DNA of 45,364 bases. It comes from Treponema sp. (GTDB lineage: Bacteria; Spirochaetota; Spirochaetia; Treponematales; Breznakiellaceae). The notes beneath the pieces were generated by a model. It made no database searches and was not told the origin of the DNA. It saw nothing but the letters and a program-made list of their open reading frames with translations. A program made the translations under genes and the position numbers. Position 1 is the stretch's first letter. Every line of letters begins with the position of its first letter. This document shows positions 27,648 to 35,664 of the stretch, piece by piece. The DNA lies in contig JAISAQ010000094.1 of the NCBI GenBank assembly GCA_031266775.1, positions 1 through 45,364 on the forward strand, read 5' to 3'.

Positions 27648-28769
27648 ATGCCGCTTACCAGTAATGAAACCGTTTATGCAAGCTTTGATGAAATGCGCGA
27701 ATTCATGCGCCTGGCCTTTATCGCCACCGGCGTTCCGGCGGAAGACGCCGCTATCTGCGCCGACGTACTCATAGAATCGGACAAACGGGGCATAGATTCC
27801 CACGGCGTTGGCCGGCTCAAACCCATCTACATAGATCGCATTAAAGAAGGCATACAGTTTACCAAAACCAATTTTGAAATTATACGGGAAACGCCTTCGA
27901 CTGCGGTTATCGACGGCCACGACGGCATGGGCCACGTAATCGCCGTTAAGGCCATGAGGATGACCATTGACAAGGCAAAAAAATGCGGGCTGGGCATGGC
28001 GGCGGTGCGCAACTCCACCCATTACGGCATTGCCGGTTATTACGCACTCATGGCCGCAAAAGAAAACATGATCTGTTTTACCGGCACCAACGCGCGTCCT
28101 TCCATAGCCCCTACCTTCGGCGTGGAAAACATGCTGGGCACCAATCCCCTGACCATAGGTTTTCCTACCGACGAAGATTTCCCCTTTGTCATAGACTGCG
28201 CGACATCCATTACCCAGCGGGGCAAAATAGAGCACTACGCGAGGATCAACAAGACCATGCCCGCAGGCTGGGTTATTGACGGGAAGGGAAACACTGTTAC
28301 CGATCCCAATGCCGCGCTCAAGGGCCTTATTGCGGGAACCTGCGCCCTTACTCCGATGGGAGGCATAGGCGAAGAGCTGGCCGGCTACAAAGGCTACGGC
28401 TGGGCCACGGTGGTGGAAGTGCTGTCCGCGGCGCTACAGGGCGGCTCCTTCCTCAAGACCCTTACCGGAATAAACCCCGACGGCAGCCACCGGCCCTACC
28501 ATCTGGGGCATTTCTTTATCGCCATTGACATCAACGCATTTACAGAGCCTGAGGCCTTCAAAAAAACCGCCGGGGACATACTGCGGGAACTGCGGGCCTC
28601 CAAAAAGGCGGAAGGCCAGGAGAGGATCTACACCGCGGGCGAAAAAGAATACCTTGCGTTCCTCGAACGGAGCAAAAAAGGCGTTCCCGTTAACCCGGCG
28701 GTACGGGCTTCCCTTACCGCGGTCCGGGATGAAAACGGCGTCGATTATGTTTTCCCCTGGGAAAAATGA
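27648..28769 (+). CDS. Ldh_2-family malate/lactate-type dehydrogenase
   Basis: NAD(P)-dependent 2-hydroxyacid or related dehydrogenase (373 residues) of the malate/L-lactate/ureidoglycolate family (YlbC, AllD, ComC relatives), which has its own fold unrelated to classical lactate dehydrogenase. Visible motifs are KRGIDSHGVGRL, AVRNSTHYGIAGYY with the catalytic histidine, GTNPLTIGFPT, and KGYGWATVVEVLSAAL. The usual SxRGK reads TQRGK. Length is normal. It has a strong ribosome site and its own promoter. A hairpin follows the stop. Substrate cannot be read from sequence. Confidence 0.92.
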   Translation: MPLTSNETVYASFDEMREFMRLAFIATGVPAEDAAICADVLIESDKRGIDSHGVGRLKPIYIDRIKEGIQFTKTNFEIIRETPSTAVIDGHDGMGHVIAVKAMRMTIDKAKKCGLGMAAVRNSTHYGIAGYYALMAAKENMICFTGTNARPSIAPTFGVENMLGTNPLTIGFPTDEDFPFVIDCATSITQRGKIEHYARINKTMPAGWVIDGKGNTVTDPNAALKGLIAGTCALTPMGGIGEELAGYKGYGWATVVEVLSAALQGGSFLKTLTGINPDGSHRPYHLGHFFIAIDINAFTEPEAFKKTAGDILRELRASKKAEGQERIYTAGEKEYLAFLERSKKGVPVNPAVRASLTAVRDENGVDYVFPWEK

Positions 28770-28773
28770 CTCT

Positions 28774-28793
28774 CCCCGTTCTGAAGGACGGGG
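28774..28793. repeat. 8-base stem hairpin after Ldh_2 gene
   Basis: CCCCGTTC (28774-28781), loop TGAA, GGACGGGG (28786-28793), one G-T pair in an otherwise complete stem. TATTAAA follows, not a true T-run, so it is a weak terminator at best. The sequence style (CCCCG...CTGAAG...CGGGG) resembles hairpins at IS200/IS605 ends or REP elements. Confidence 0.5.
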
Positions 28794-28816
28794 TATTAAA
28801 CCCGCAGGCGGAATAA

Positions 28817-29887
28817 ATGGGATTTTTCGGTGTATCAAAACCATGGGTAATCCTTGCCCCAAAAGAACACCCTGCCGCGGTGGAAGAACTTGTGTATTAC
28901 ACGGGGCTTCTGCGGAGCCGGGCGGGTCTTTCACCGGCGGCGCCTGAAATAATGGACGCGGCGGGCCCCGCGCCCGGCGACACGGTTCCCGTTATCCTCC
29001 TTAACGCCGGAGAAGACGGTCCCTTTGGAAACGGTTATTCCTGGAGACAGGGCCGGGACCGTATCGAGATCTACGGCGATTCGAACCGGGGCCTCTGCAA
29101 CGGCGTGTTTGATTTTCTTGACGCGCTGGGAATACGCTGGCCGGAAAGCGGCCGCGAGATGCTTCCCGCACCGGCGGCGGGCGGCGAATACCCTTTGGCG
29201 CGGGAAAACGCCTACGCAGCCTCCGTAAAAGGGCCCGAAAAGAGGCGGCGTTTTGTCATTCCGTCCGGGGAAAAACCGAAAAAGGCGGCCGGCCTTGCCC
29301 GCTGGGCCGCCCGGAACCGCTGCGACGCCATTGTCGTTTCCCTGCGGGACACGCCGCCGGAAAACGCCGCCCTCTACAGCCTCATTGTGGAAAGAGGCGG
29401 CTGGGATCTTTCGCTCCTTGTACCCCGCCGGTATTTTTTCTTTCACCGGGATTTTTTCCGCATGGAAGAAGGCAGGCGGACAAGGCGCTACAACTTCTGC
29501 CCCACCAGCCCCGGCGCCATTGCCGTTCTTAAAAAGGAACTTGCCGGACTGTGCCGCAGGATACAATCCCAGGCAAAAAAAACACAGACGGGAAGCGCGG
29601 CGGAAACGGAAGGGACCATCTGGCATCTCTGGCCCGACAGAGGGCATGAAAAGACCTGGTGCTCCTGCCCCGCCTGCCGCGCCTTTAGCCCGGAGGAACA
29701 AAACCGCATCGCGGTAAACACCGCCGCCGCCGCGCTTGAAGAAGCGGCGCCCGGCGCGCGGGTCTCGTACCTTGCGGAAAATTCCGGTGAGGAAGAACCG
29801 GGGGACAACGTTCCCGCAATTTCCCTGAAACCCGGCGTATTCGAACTGGACAACGCCGCCGTTTCAGGCGGCCGGCCGGGTTACTAA
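28817..29887 (+). CDS. DUF4838-like protein, short form
   Basis: 356 residues. Residues about 80-115 (RIEIYGDSNRGLCNGVFDFLDALGIRWP) match the pattern of the alpha-glucuronidase/GH20-type N-terminal domain, and WHLWPDRGHEKTWCSCPACRAFSPEEQN near 270 matches the Cys-x-Cys-x2-Cys region of DUF4838 proteins, which are linked to polysaccharide breakdown. Typical members are roughly twice as long and carry further domains. This one ends soon after that block, so it is a short or truncated form. No signal peptide is seen, and only a weak GGCGGA ribosome site lies before the ATG. Catalysis is unproven. Confidence 0.6.
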   Translation: MGFFGVSKPWVILAPKEHPAAVEELVYYTGLLRSRAGLSPAAPEIMDAAGPAPGDTVPVILLNAGEDGPFGNGYSWRQGRDRIEIYGDSNRGLCNGVFDFLDALGIRWPESGREMLPAPAAGGEYPLARENAYAASVKGPEKRRRFVIPSGEKPKKAAGLARWAARNRCDAIVVSLRDTPPENAALYSLIVERGGWDLSLLVPRRYFFFHRDFFRMEEGRRTRRYNFCPTSPGAIAVLKKELAGLCRRIQSQAKKTQTGSAAETEGTIWHLWPDRGHEKTWCSCPACRAFSPEEQNRIAVNTAAAALEEAAPGARVSYLAENSGEEEPGDNVPAISLKPGVFELDNAAVSGGRPGY

Positions 29888-29911
29888 ACAAGCCCGCTGA
29901 ACAAACCCGCG

Positions 29912-30463
29912 CTACAACCCCAGCAGCGCTCCCGCCGCGCCCGCCGCCGCTATGTAAAAAACAGGATGTATTTTTAGCCGGCGGACAAGGATAAAAATTA
30001 CCACAAAAAGTATGCATTCGCGCCATTTGAGGATCTCGTACCATGCCGTAAAACCGCTGTTGTAGAGCGGAATACGCAGGGCCGAAAAGGCCGCGGCGGC
30101 AAGAAGCCCGGCGGCGGCGGGACGGAGCCCCCGGAAAACGGCGGCGACAATGCGGTTTGCCTTAAAGGCGGCAAACACGCGGGAAACAAGTATGATAATC
30201 GCTACGGACGGCGCGGCAAGGCCTAACCCGGCGGCAAACGATCCGGGAATTCCCGCGGCAAGAAAACCCGCCTGTACGCCCATGTTGATCCCTATTGCCC
30301 CCGGAGAACACTGTGCCACAGCAAGAAGATCCCCGACCTTTTCGCTGCCAAGCCATGCATATTTTCCGGCAAGTTCATATAAAAAAGGCAGAATGGCAAG
30401 TCCGCCGCCCACGGAGAAAAGCCCTATCTTGCAGAATTCGGCAAAGAGCAGAAGAAGGTTCAT
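29912..30463 (-). CDS. chrA: chromate transporter family half, C-terminal type
   Basis: Membrane protein (183 residues, about five to six helices) of the CHR family. SVGGGLAILPFLYELA and AVAQCSPGAIGINMGVQAGFLAAGIPGSFAAGLGLAAPS are family blocks. It is a single-domain member that pairs with the gene upstream (4-base overlap) to form the two halves of a short-chain CHR transporter. The family name comes from chromate efflux, but many paired short forms have no shown chromate activity, so an anion transporter of unknown substrate is the safe call. Confidence 0.88.
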   Translation of the reverse strand: MNLLLLFAEFCKIGLFSVGGGLAILPFLYELAGKYAWLGSEKVGDLLAVAQCSPGAIGINMGVQAGFLAAGIPGSFAAGLGLAAPSVAIIILVSRVFAAFKANRIVAAVFRGLRPAAAGLLAAAAFSALRIPLYNSGFTAWYEILKWRECILFVVIFILVRRLKIHPVFYIAAAGAAGALLGL

Positions 30464-31044
30464 CCGCCGCCTTCCGTACCGGCGGGGGAATCCCCGGCAG
30501 CGTCCTGCCCGCCTTTTCCTTTCCTGTAAAGAAAGAAACCGGCAAGCCCCGCGCCCGTTACAACAAGAACAGGCGACGCGCTGAGCACCGCCTCAAGGCA
30601 GAAGGCCAGGATGAAGATCACGACGGACCTGGCATCAGCGAACACCCCTTTAAGGAGCTTGAGGAGGGTGTCAAGAATCAGCGCGCCCACGGCGATTCTG
30701 ATCCCGGCAAAGGTATGCCGCACTACTGTATATTCCGCGAAACGTTTGATGAAAACGGAAACGATGATCATGACAAGAAAACCCGGCGCAAGAAAACTCA
30801 CCGTTGCCGCTATGCCGCCTAGCGGGCCTTTGCGCTTGCAGCCGATAAAGGTGGCGGCGTTTACCGCGATGATCCCCGGGGTAATCTGGGCGATGGTGTA
30901 GTAATCCATCAGCTCATCCATGGTGATCCAGTTCTTCTTTCCCATGACTTCCCGCTCAAGCACGGGGACCATGGCATAACCGCCGCCGAAGGTCATGCAG
31001 CCTATTTTTATGAAGGTCCAGATCAGATCAAGGTAGTCTTTCAT
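30460..31044 (-). CDS. chrA: chromate transporter family half, N-terminal type
   Basis: Membrane protein (194 residues) with IGCMTFGGGYAMVPVLEREV, YYTIAQITPGIIAVNAATFIGCKRKGPLGGIAATVSFLAPG, the standard CHR domain. It is the partner of the following gene and probably forms a heterodimer with it. The start lies 17 bases inside the end of aspS on the same strand, so it may be co-transcribed with the synthetase gene. The C-terminal tail is Gly-rich and probably cytoplasmic. Confidence 0.88.
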   Translation of the reverse strand: MKDYLDLIWTFIKIGCMTFGGGYAMVPVLEREVMGKKNWITMDELMDYYTIAQITPGIIAVNAATFIGCKRKGPLGGIAATVSFLAPGFLVMIIVSVFIKRFAEYTVVRHTFAGIRIAVGALILDTLLKLLKGVFADARSVVIFILAFCLEAVLSASPVLVVTGAGLAGFFLYRKGKGGQDAAGDSPAGTEGGG

Positions 31045-32887
31045 CCTGTAAATTCCCGCCCTGCTCTTTTTTCACAACTCTAATGTTCAACTCGTCAAGC
31101 TGTCTGGAATCCACTTCGGAGGGACTGCCGTCCATGGGATTTACTGCAAAGGAATTTTTGGGAAAGGCGATAACCTCCTTGATGGAACTTTCGCCCGCCA
31201 TAAGCATGACAAGCCGGTCAAGCCCCGGAGCAATGCCGCCGTGGGGGGGCGCCCCGTATGTAAAGGCTCCGGTCAGAAAACCGAAGCGCCTTTCCGCCTC
31301 TTCTTCGCTAAAACCGGCAATTTTGAAGATGCGCTTCTGAAGCTCAGGATCGTGAACGCGGATGGAACCCGAGGCCAGTTCGTAACCGTTAAGAACAAGA
31401 TCGTACAGATCGCCTTTGACCTGCCCCGGATCGCTTTCCAGCACGGCGTGGTACTGTTCTTGGGGCCAGGTAAAGAGATGATGAGCCGCCTCCCAGCGGC
31501 CTTCTTCCCCGTTCCACTCGAACATGGGAAAGTCCACGATCCAGACAAATTCAAAACGCGGCGCAGAAGGATCGTGCCCGGCAAAGCCAAGATCCCGGCC
31601 CAGCTTTGAACGCACCGCTCCAAGGGCGGTATTGGCGACGCTTCGCTTTGCGTCGGCAACCATAAGAATAAGATCCCCCGCTCCGGCGCCAAGGCCGGAA
31701 ATGATCTCCGCCGCGTTGACGCTGAAAAATTTCGCGGCACCGCCTTCAAGCGGAGACGACGTTTCGTCCATTTGCACAGCGCCGTTCCGCGCCGGGTTTT
31801 CCCGGACCTTCATCCAGGCAAGGCCCTTTGCCTTGTATACCTTTGCGGCCCCTTCAAGCTCTTCTATCTGCTTGCGGGAACAGGAAGCGCCGCCCTTAAA
31901 CACCAGCGCCTTTACCGCGCCTCCCGCGGCAACCGCGTCCTTAAAGGCCTGGAACGTTCCCTTTTCAACATAGGGGCCAAAATCCTCAAGTTCCATGCCG
32001 AAGCGGAGATCGGGCTTGTCCGTACCGTAGCGCTCCTGGGCTTCCTCATAGGAAAGCCGCCTGAAACGGGCCGGAAGCTGTACGCCCAAAACTTTTTTGA
32101 ACACATGTCCCATGAGCCCTTCGGTCATGGAAAGAATGTCGTCGCGCCCCGCAAAAGACATTTCTATATCTATCTGGGTAAACTCAGGCTGGCGGTCCCC
32201 CCTGGCGTCCTCGTCCCGGTAACAGCGGGCAATCTGAAAATATTTTTCAAAACCGGCGGCCATAAGGAGCTGCTTGTAAAGCTGGGGCGACTGGGGAAGG
32301 GCGTAAAATTTTCCCGGATAAAGCCTTGAAGGGACAAGATAATCGCGGGCGCCTTCGGGGGTGGATTTAATGAATGTGGGAGTTTCTATCTCATAAAAAT
32401 CCTGGGAGGTCATCCATTCCCGCACCGCGAAGGCCGTCTCATGCCTCATGCGTATTCTTTTTTGCATGGCGGCGGATCTAAGATCCAGGTAGCGGTACGT
32501 AAGGCGAAGATCTTCATTGGCCCTGGTTTCCTCATCGATCTGAAAAGGAAGCGCCGCGGATTTATTAAGAACAAGAATGCGCTCCGCGTCCACTTCGATT
32601 TCGCCTGTGACCATTTCAGGATTCACCATGCCGGAAGGACGCGGCCGCACCGCGCCTTCCACGGCAATGCAGTATTCGTTCCTGAGTTCGGCGGCCGCCG
32701 CGGCAAGCTCCGGCTTACGGACCGGGTCTACCACCACCTGGGTAATGCCCCAGCGGTCCCTTAGGTTGATAAAGGATATGCCGCCGTGATCGCGCCTCCT
32801 GTGCACCCATCCGTTCAGCACGACAGTCTTTCCGGCGTCGGTTCCCCGCAGGCCGCCGCAGGTAACGGTACGTTTCATGGTTTCCAT
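31028..32887 (-). CDS. aspS: aspartyl-tRNA synthetase
   Basis: Class II synthetase of 619 residues, the bacterial AspS length. N-terminal anticodon-binding OB fold (VVLNGWVHRRRDHGGISFINLRDRWG), class II motif 2 FQIARCYRDEDARGDRQPEFTQIDIEMSF, the bacterial GAD insertion in the middle, and class II motif 3 APPHGGIAPGLDRLVMLM. It charges tRNA-Asp. The first ATG (METMKRTV) has no clear ribosome site and a TAGAAT box lies 9 bases upstream, so the message may be almost leaderless. A second ATG three codons later is possible. The chromate transporter gene starts within its 3' end. Confidence 0.98.
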   Translation of the reverse strand: METMKRTVTCGGLRGTDAGKTVVLNGWVHRRRDHGGISFINLRDRWGITQVVVDPVRKPELAAAAAELRNEYCIAVEGAVRPRPSGMVNPEMVTGEIEVDAERILVLNKSAALPFQIDEETRANEDLRLTYRYLDLRSAAMQKRIRMRHETAFAVREWMTSQDFYEIETPTFIKSTPEGARDYLVPSRLYPGKFYALPQSPQLYKQLLMAAGFEKYFQIARCYRDEDARGDRQPEFTQIDIEMSFAGRDDILSMTEGLMGHVFKKVLGVQLPARFRRLSYEEAQERYGTDKPDLRFGMELEDFGPYVEKGTFQAFKDAVAAGGAVKALVFKGGASCSRKQIEELEGAAKVYKAKGLAWMKVRENPARNGAVQMDETSSPLEGGAAKFFSVNAAEIISGLGAGAGDLILMVADAKRSVANTALGAVRSKLGRDLGFAGHDPSAPRFEFVWIVDFPMFEWNGEEGRWEAAHHLFTWPQEQYHAVLESDPGQVKGDLYDLVLNGYELASGSIRVHDPELQKRIFKIAGFSEEEAERRFGFLTGAFTYGAPPHGGIAPGLDRLVMLMAGESSIKEVIAFPKNSFAVNPMDGSPSEVDSRQLDELNIRVVKKEQGGNLQDERLP

Positions 32888-32978
32888 ATTGCCGTAATTC
32901 TAACACATTACTACAATAAAATCATGAAGCCGGACACAGACAGCGTCCGCGAATCCATCTCCGAAGGCGGAGCAGGAC

Positions 32979-33848
32979 ATGCAGTTTGAACTTACCGAAG
33001 CCCTGATCGACGACATCCTCTTTTCCATGGAAGATCAGGAAGGGGAATATTTTATTGATACGGAAAAAAGCGTCATCAAAAATACGGATGAATTCGATAA
33101 TGCCATACGGCCGGAGGAAGACCGCTGTCTTCCCATTCCCGACTGGGATTCCTCCGACGGCTTCAGGCTTATGGAACGTTTCGCCGCGCAGCTGCGGAAT
33201 CCCATTGTCCGGGGCGAACTTTCCGCCGCGTTGAACAGGGGAAAGGGGGTCTTCCGGGCCTTCAAGGACATACTGGGGCGGCATCCCGAAGCGGAGCGGC
33301 ACTGGTTCGCCTACAAGGAACGGGAGATGAAGAAAGAGATCCTCAAGTGGTACAACGCGCTGCGGGAAGAATGGGGACTGGAGCGCATAGGAGGCGAACC
33401 GGAGGAAACAGGGGATCTGATCCTGGAAGATTTCCGCTTCCGGCTTTCCGCGGAAAAAGACAGGGCGGCGGCGGTAAAACTGCACGAACTCTGCCGGGAT
33501 GAGGCGGCGGATATGGCGGAACCCCCCGCCGGGAACGGGGATTTCCCCGGGGATCTTGCCCTTGCCGCCGAAACCGTGGGAGGAGAATTCGCGGGGTACG
33601 TCTGGGGGATACGCCGGGGAACATCCCTTCACATTGCCGCGCTTGAAGTCAAGCCTGAATACCGGGGCCTTGGCATAGGCGAAACGCTCATCTCCCGTTT
33701 TCTGGAACACATAGACCGAAGCGGAACCGGCGTCATCAGCATTGAGCTTCCGTCCGGGGCGGAAGGTTTTTCCCGCGTGCTGCACCGCAACGGCTTCCGC
33801 GCCGTGTCGGCGCGGTATTGTCTAAACACCGAAAATATGCCATCCTAA
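32979..33848 (+). CDS. UPF0158 domain fused to GNAT acetyltransferase
   Basis: 289 residues in two parts. Residues 1 to about 135 match UPF0158 (RNPIVRGELSAALNRGKGVFRAFKDILG, HWFAYKEREMKKEILKWYNALREEW), a small domain of unknown function. Residues about 150-285 are a GNAT fold with the acetyl-CoA loop VKPEYRGLGIGETLISRFL and a strand-loop motif RVLHRNGFRAVSARY at the end. GNAT proteins acetylate amines on proteins or small molecules; the target is unknown. It is divergent from aspS. AGCAGGAC before the ATG serves as a weak ribosome site. Confidence 0.82.
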   Translation: MQFELTEALIDDILFSMEDQEGEYFIDTEKSVIKNTDEFDNAIRPEEDRCLPIPDWDSSDGFRLMERFAAQLRNPIVRGELSAALNRGKGVFRAFKDILGRHPEAERHWFAYKEREMKKEILKWYNALREEWGLERIGGEPEETGDLILEDFRFRLSAEKDRAAAVKLHELCRDEAADMAEPPAGNGDFPGDLALAAETVGGEFAGYVWGIRRGTSLHIAALEVKPEYRGLGIGETLISRFLEHIDRSGTGVISIELPSGAEGFSRVLHRNGFRAVSARYCLNTENMPS

Positions 33849-33885
33849 GGCAGCGTGTATACTACAGGAAATACAGGGAAAGATC

Positions 33886-34545
33886 ATGCCTCTGAAATTT
33901 GACAAGGAAAAAACACAAAAAAGCATTGCGGTAATTCTGGACAAGGTTAAAAACGAAGCGGATCCGGAAATTCTTAATAAATACCGTTCCATTTTCAGAA
34001 AGGAAGTTTCCCTGTTCAGCCGTTCCTACGCGGCGGCGTATCTTCTTATGCTTTATGAACAGGGAAATTCCGGGCATTCCGGCAGGTACGGTTCCCGGGA
34101 TGGCTTTGCCGGGCAGAAGACGCGGAGACGGGAAGGGCAGCCGGAAAATTCCGAAGACCGGGGCGGCCGCGCCGGGGGCGAAGAAAGCCGGTATCCTCTT
34201 GCCGAAGAAGATTCAAAGCACCTTTTTATCAGCATAGGACGGAACCGGCGGGTGTTTCCCCGCGAAATACTGGGCCTTATCGGTGCCAGAACCGCCGTGC
34301 CGAGGGAAGATGTGGGGGCCATCCGCATTCTGGACAAATATTCCTTTGTGCAGGTCCGGGACAGTTCTGCCGACGCCATTATCGAGGCCCTCAACGGGAA
34401 ACCTTTCCGGGGAAGGACTCTGCAGGTCAACTACGCCCATACCCGCAGGGACGCGGACGAACAGCCCGAAGAATACGCAGCCGGAAGCGGGCTAGAGAGC
34501 GGCGAGGAACAGGACGAAAATCATCCTGACGAAGAAAACATTTAA
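33886..34545 (+). CDS. stand-alone DbpA-type RNA-binding domain protein
   Basis: 219 residues. Residues 1-65 are charged helices with no clear family. A low-complexity, Arg/Glu/Gly-rich linker follows. Residues about 112-182 match the DbpA/CsdA C-terminal RNA-binding fold: LFISIGRNRRVFPREILGLIG, DVGAIRILDKYSFVQV, ADAIIEALNGKPFRGRTLQVNYA. Such domains normally sit at the end of a DEAD-box helicase; no helicase core is present. The C-terminal tail is strongly acidic. A TATACT box at 33858-33863 and AGGGAAAG ribosome site precede it. Its last 54 bases are antisense to the end of the next gene. Confidence 0.8.
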   Translation: MPLKFDKEKTQKSIAVILDKVKNEADPEILNKYRSIFRKEVSLFSRSYAAAYLLMLYEQGNSGHSGRYGSRDGFAGQKTRRREGQPENSEDRGGRAGGEESRYPLAEEDSKHLFISIGRNRRVFPREILGLIGARTAVPREDVGAIRILDKYSFVQVRDSSADAIIEALNGKPFRGRTLQVNYAHTRRDADEQPEEYAAGSGLESGEEQDENHPDEENI

Positions 34546-35592
34546 TCCTATTCCCGCAAGCAGAAGAATCCACGATACTGTTTCAAGCGCGTAGGCGGTA
34601 AAATTATAGCGGCGGGCAAGAACGGCCGGACTGCCGGGAACCGCGCCGAATGTGGCAAAGGGGTCAAGGGGTTCATGAGGAACCTCCCCGCCTTCTTCCG
34701 GGCCGTCAAGGGCCCCGTAAACATACCAGCCGTCATTCTTCTTCTGTTCCCGCTCCGGAATCAAAAGAGGAATCCGTTCCCGCATGCCGTCTGACAGCGT
34801 TTCAAGACGGCATGAACCGTACCACTCCCCGCCGGGCAGGCGGCATCTGCCTTCCCCGCCGGGAAGATAACGAAAAGGCAGCCTGACAAGATCCCGGTAT
34901 GCCCTGAAAACCCGCCCGCGCCGCCAGAGGCGGCGGTACGCCAGCGTAAAAAGCACTCCCGGGGGAACAAAGGGAAAAAGCGGAATAAGAATAGCGGTAA
35001 GGGAAGTTATTACCGTAAGGCGGAAAGCGGGCCGGTAAAGGAAATTGACGGCTATGAAGATCTCGCAGAGCGCCCCCAAGGCAAGGGCGTACGGGGTAAG
35101 GGTATTCCAGTATTCGTTCCGGTGCCGCCCGGCCCGTATCGCGCGCGCCGTAAGGGAATGATCCGGGCCGTCATAAAAGATCACAAGAAGGGGATTTTCC
35201 CTTGTGGAAACAAAGGTCCAGCGGTTGTCCCGGAGCGCGAGCTCTCCCCCCACAAAAACCTTGGCTCCTTCATTCAGGGCCGATATGCGGTTCCAGCGTA
35301 TGCGTTCGGGAGTTTCTTCGGCGGGATCAAAGGCTTCGGGAAAACCTTCCTGCATGGGCAACAGCCAGGTCCACGCCCCGGCCAGACTTACCGGAATGGT
35401 AAGAGCGCCGCTGCGCACCCACAGCGTATGGCTGTCGGTAACCGACTCGAAACCCCCGGTAAAGCGGAACTCCCCGCCTCCGGTGCTGCGGCAGATCCCG
35501 TAATCAAGAATGGGCCTTTGGCGGAGTTCGTCGATACGCCGCCTGAAAACCCTCCAGGTATGGCGGCTCATGAAAGCCCCGGCCACCGGCAC
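34492..35592 (-). CDS. membrane protein of unknown function
   Basis: Not recognised. 366 residues from the GTG at 35592. It has a soluble domain first (residues about 30-150), two hydrophobic segments at about 165-215, a second soluble part, and a final helix near 340-365. Coding potential continues in frame upstream: LVIIAIVVFWYGLVPVAG is a good N-terminal transmembrane helix, reached from a CTG at 35649 with AGGAGG at 35664-35659. So the true protein may be 385 residues with a non-AUG start. The extracytoplasmic domain would then lie between helix 1 and helix 2, a layout similar to the TMEM43-like family, but I see no decisive motif. Confidence 0.6.
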   Translation of the reverse strand: MPVAGAFMSRHTWRVFRRRIDELRQRPILDYGICRSTGGGEFRFTGGFESVTDSHTLWVRSGALTIPVSLAGAWTWLLPMQEGFPEAFDPAEETPERIRWNRISALNEGAKVFVGGELALRDNRWTFVSTRENPLLVIFYDGPDHSLTARAIRAGRHRNEYWNTLTPYALALGALCEIFIAVNFLYRPAFRLTVITSLTAILIPLFPFVPPGVLFTLAYRRLWRRGRVFRAYRDLVRLPFRYLPGGEGRCRLPGGEWYGSCRLETLSDGMRERIPLLIPEREQKKNDGWYVYGALDGPEEGGEVPHEPLDPFATFGAVPGSPAVLARRYNFTAYALETVSWILLLAGIGLNVFFVRMIFVLFLAAL

Positions 35593-35651
35593 AAGGCCGT
35601 ACCAGAAAACGACTATGGCGATAATAACTAGAAAATCGGAAATCCGCAGTG

Positions 35652-35657
35652 TATAAT
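35652..35657 (+). promoter_or_regulatory. -10 box of metallo-hydrolase gene
   Basis: TATAAT, 7 bases before the ATG at 35665, with no ribosome site between (the bases are TCCTCCT, the reverse complement of a Shine-Dalgarno site on the other strand). No strong -35 is seen. Suggests a leaderless start. Confidence 0.4.
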
Positions 35658-35664
35658 TCCTCCT

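Noticed and set aside
28931-29701. Minus-strand open frame of 256 codons opposite the DUF4838-like gene
   Set aside because: Phe/Gly/Ala-rich translation typical of antisense GC-rich DNA; the plus strand shows the RGLxxGVxxFLxxLGxRW block.
29912-31044. Chromate resistance as the function of the ChrA pair
   Set aside because: Family membership is clear, but short paired members often lack shown chromate activity and no chromate-linked regulator is nearby.
32922-33785. Minus-strand open frame of 287 codons opposite the UPF0158-GNAT gene
   Set aside because: The plus-strand reading has a GNAT acetyl-CoA loop and UPF0158 blocks; the minus reading has nothing recognisable.
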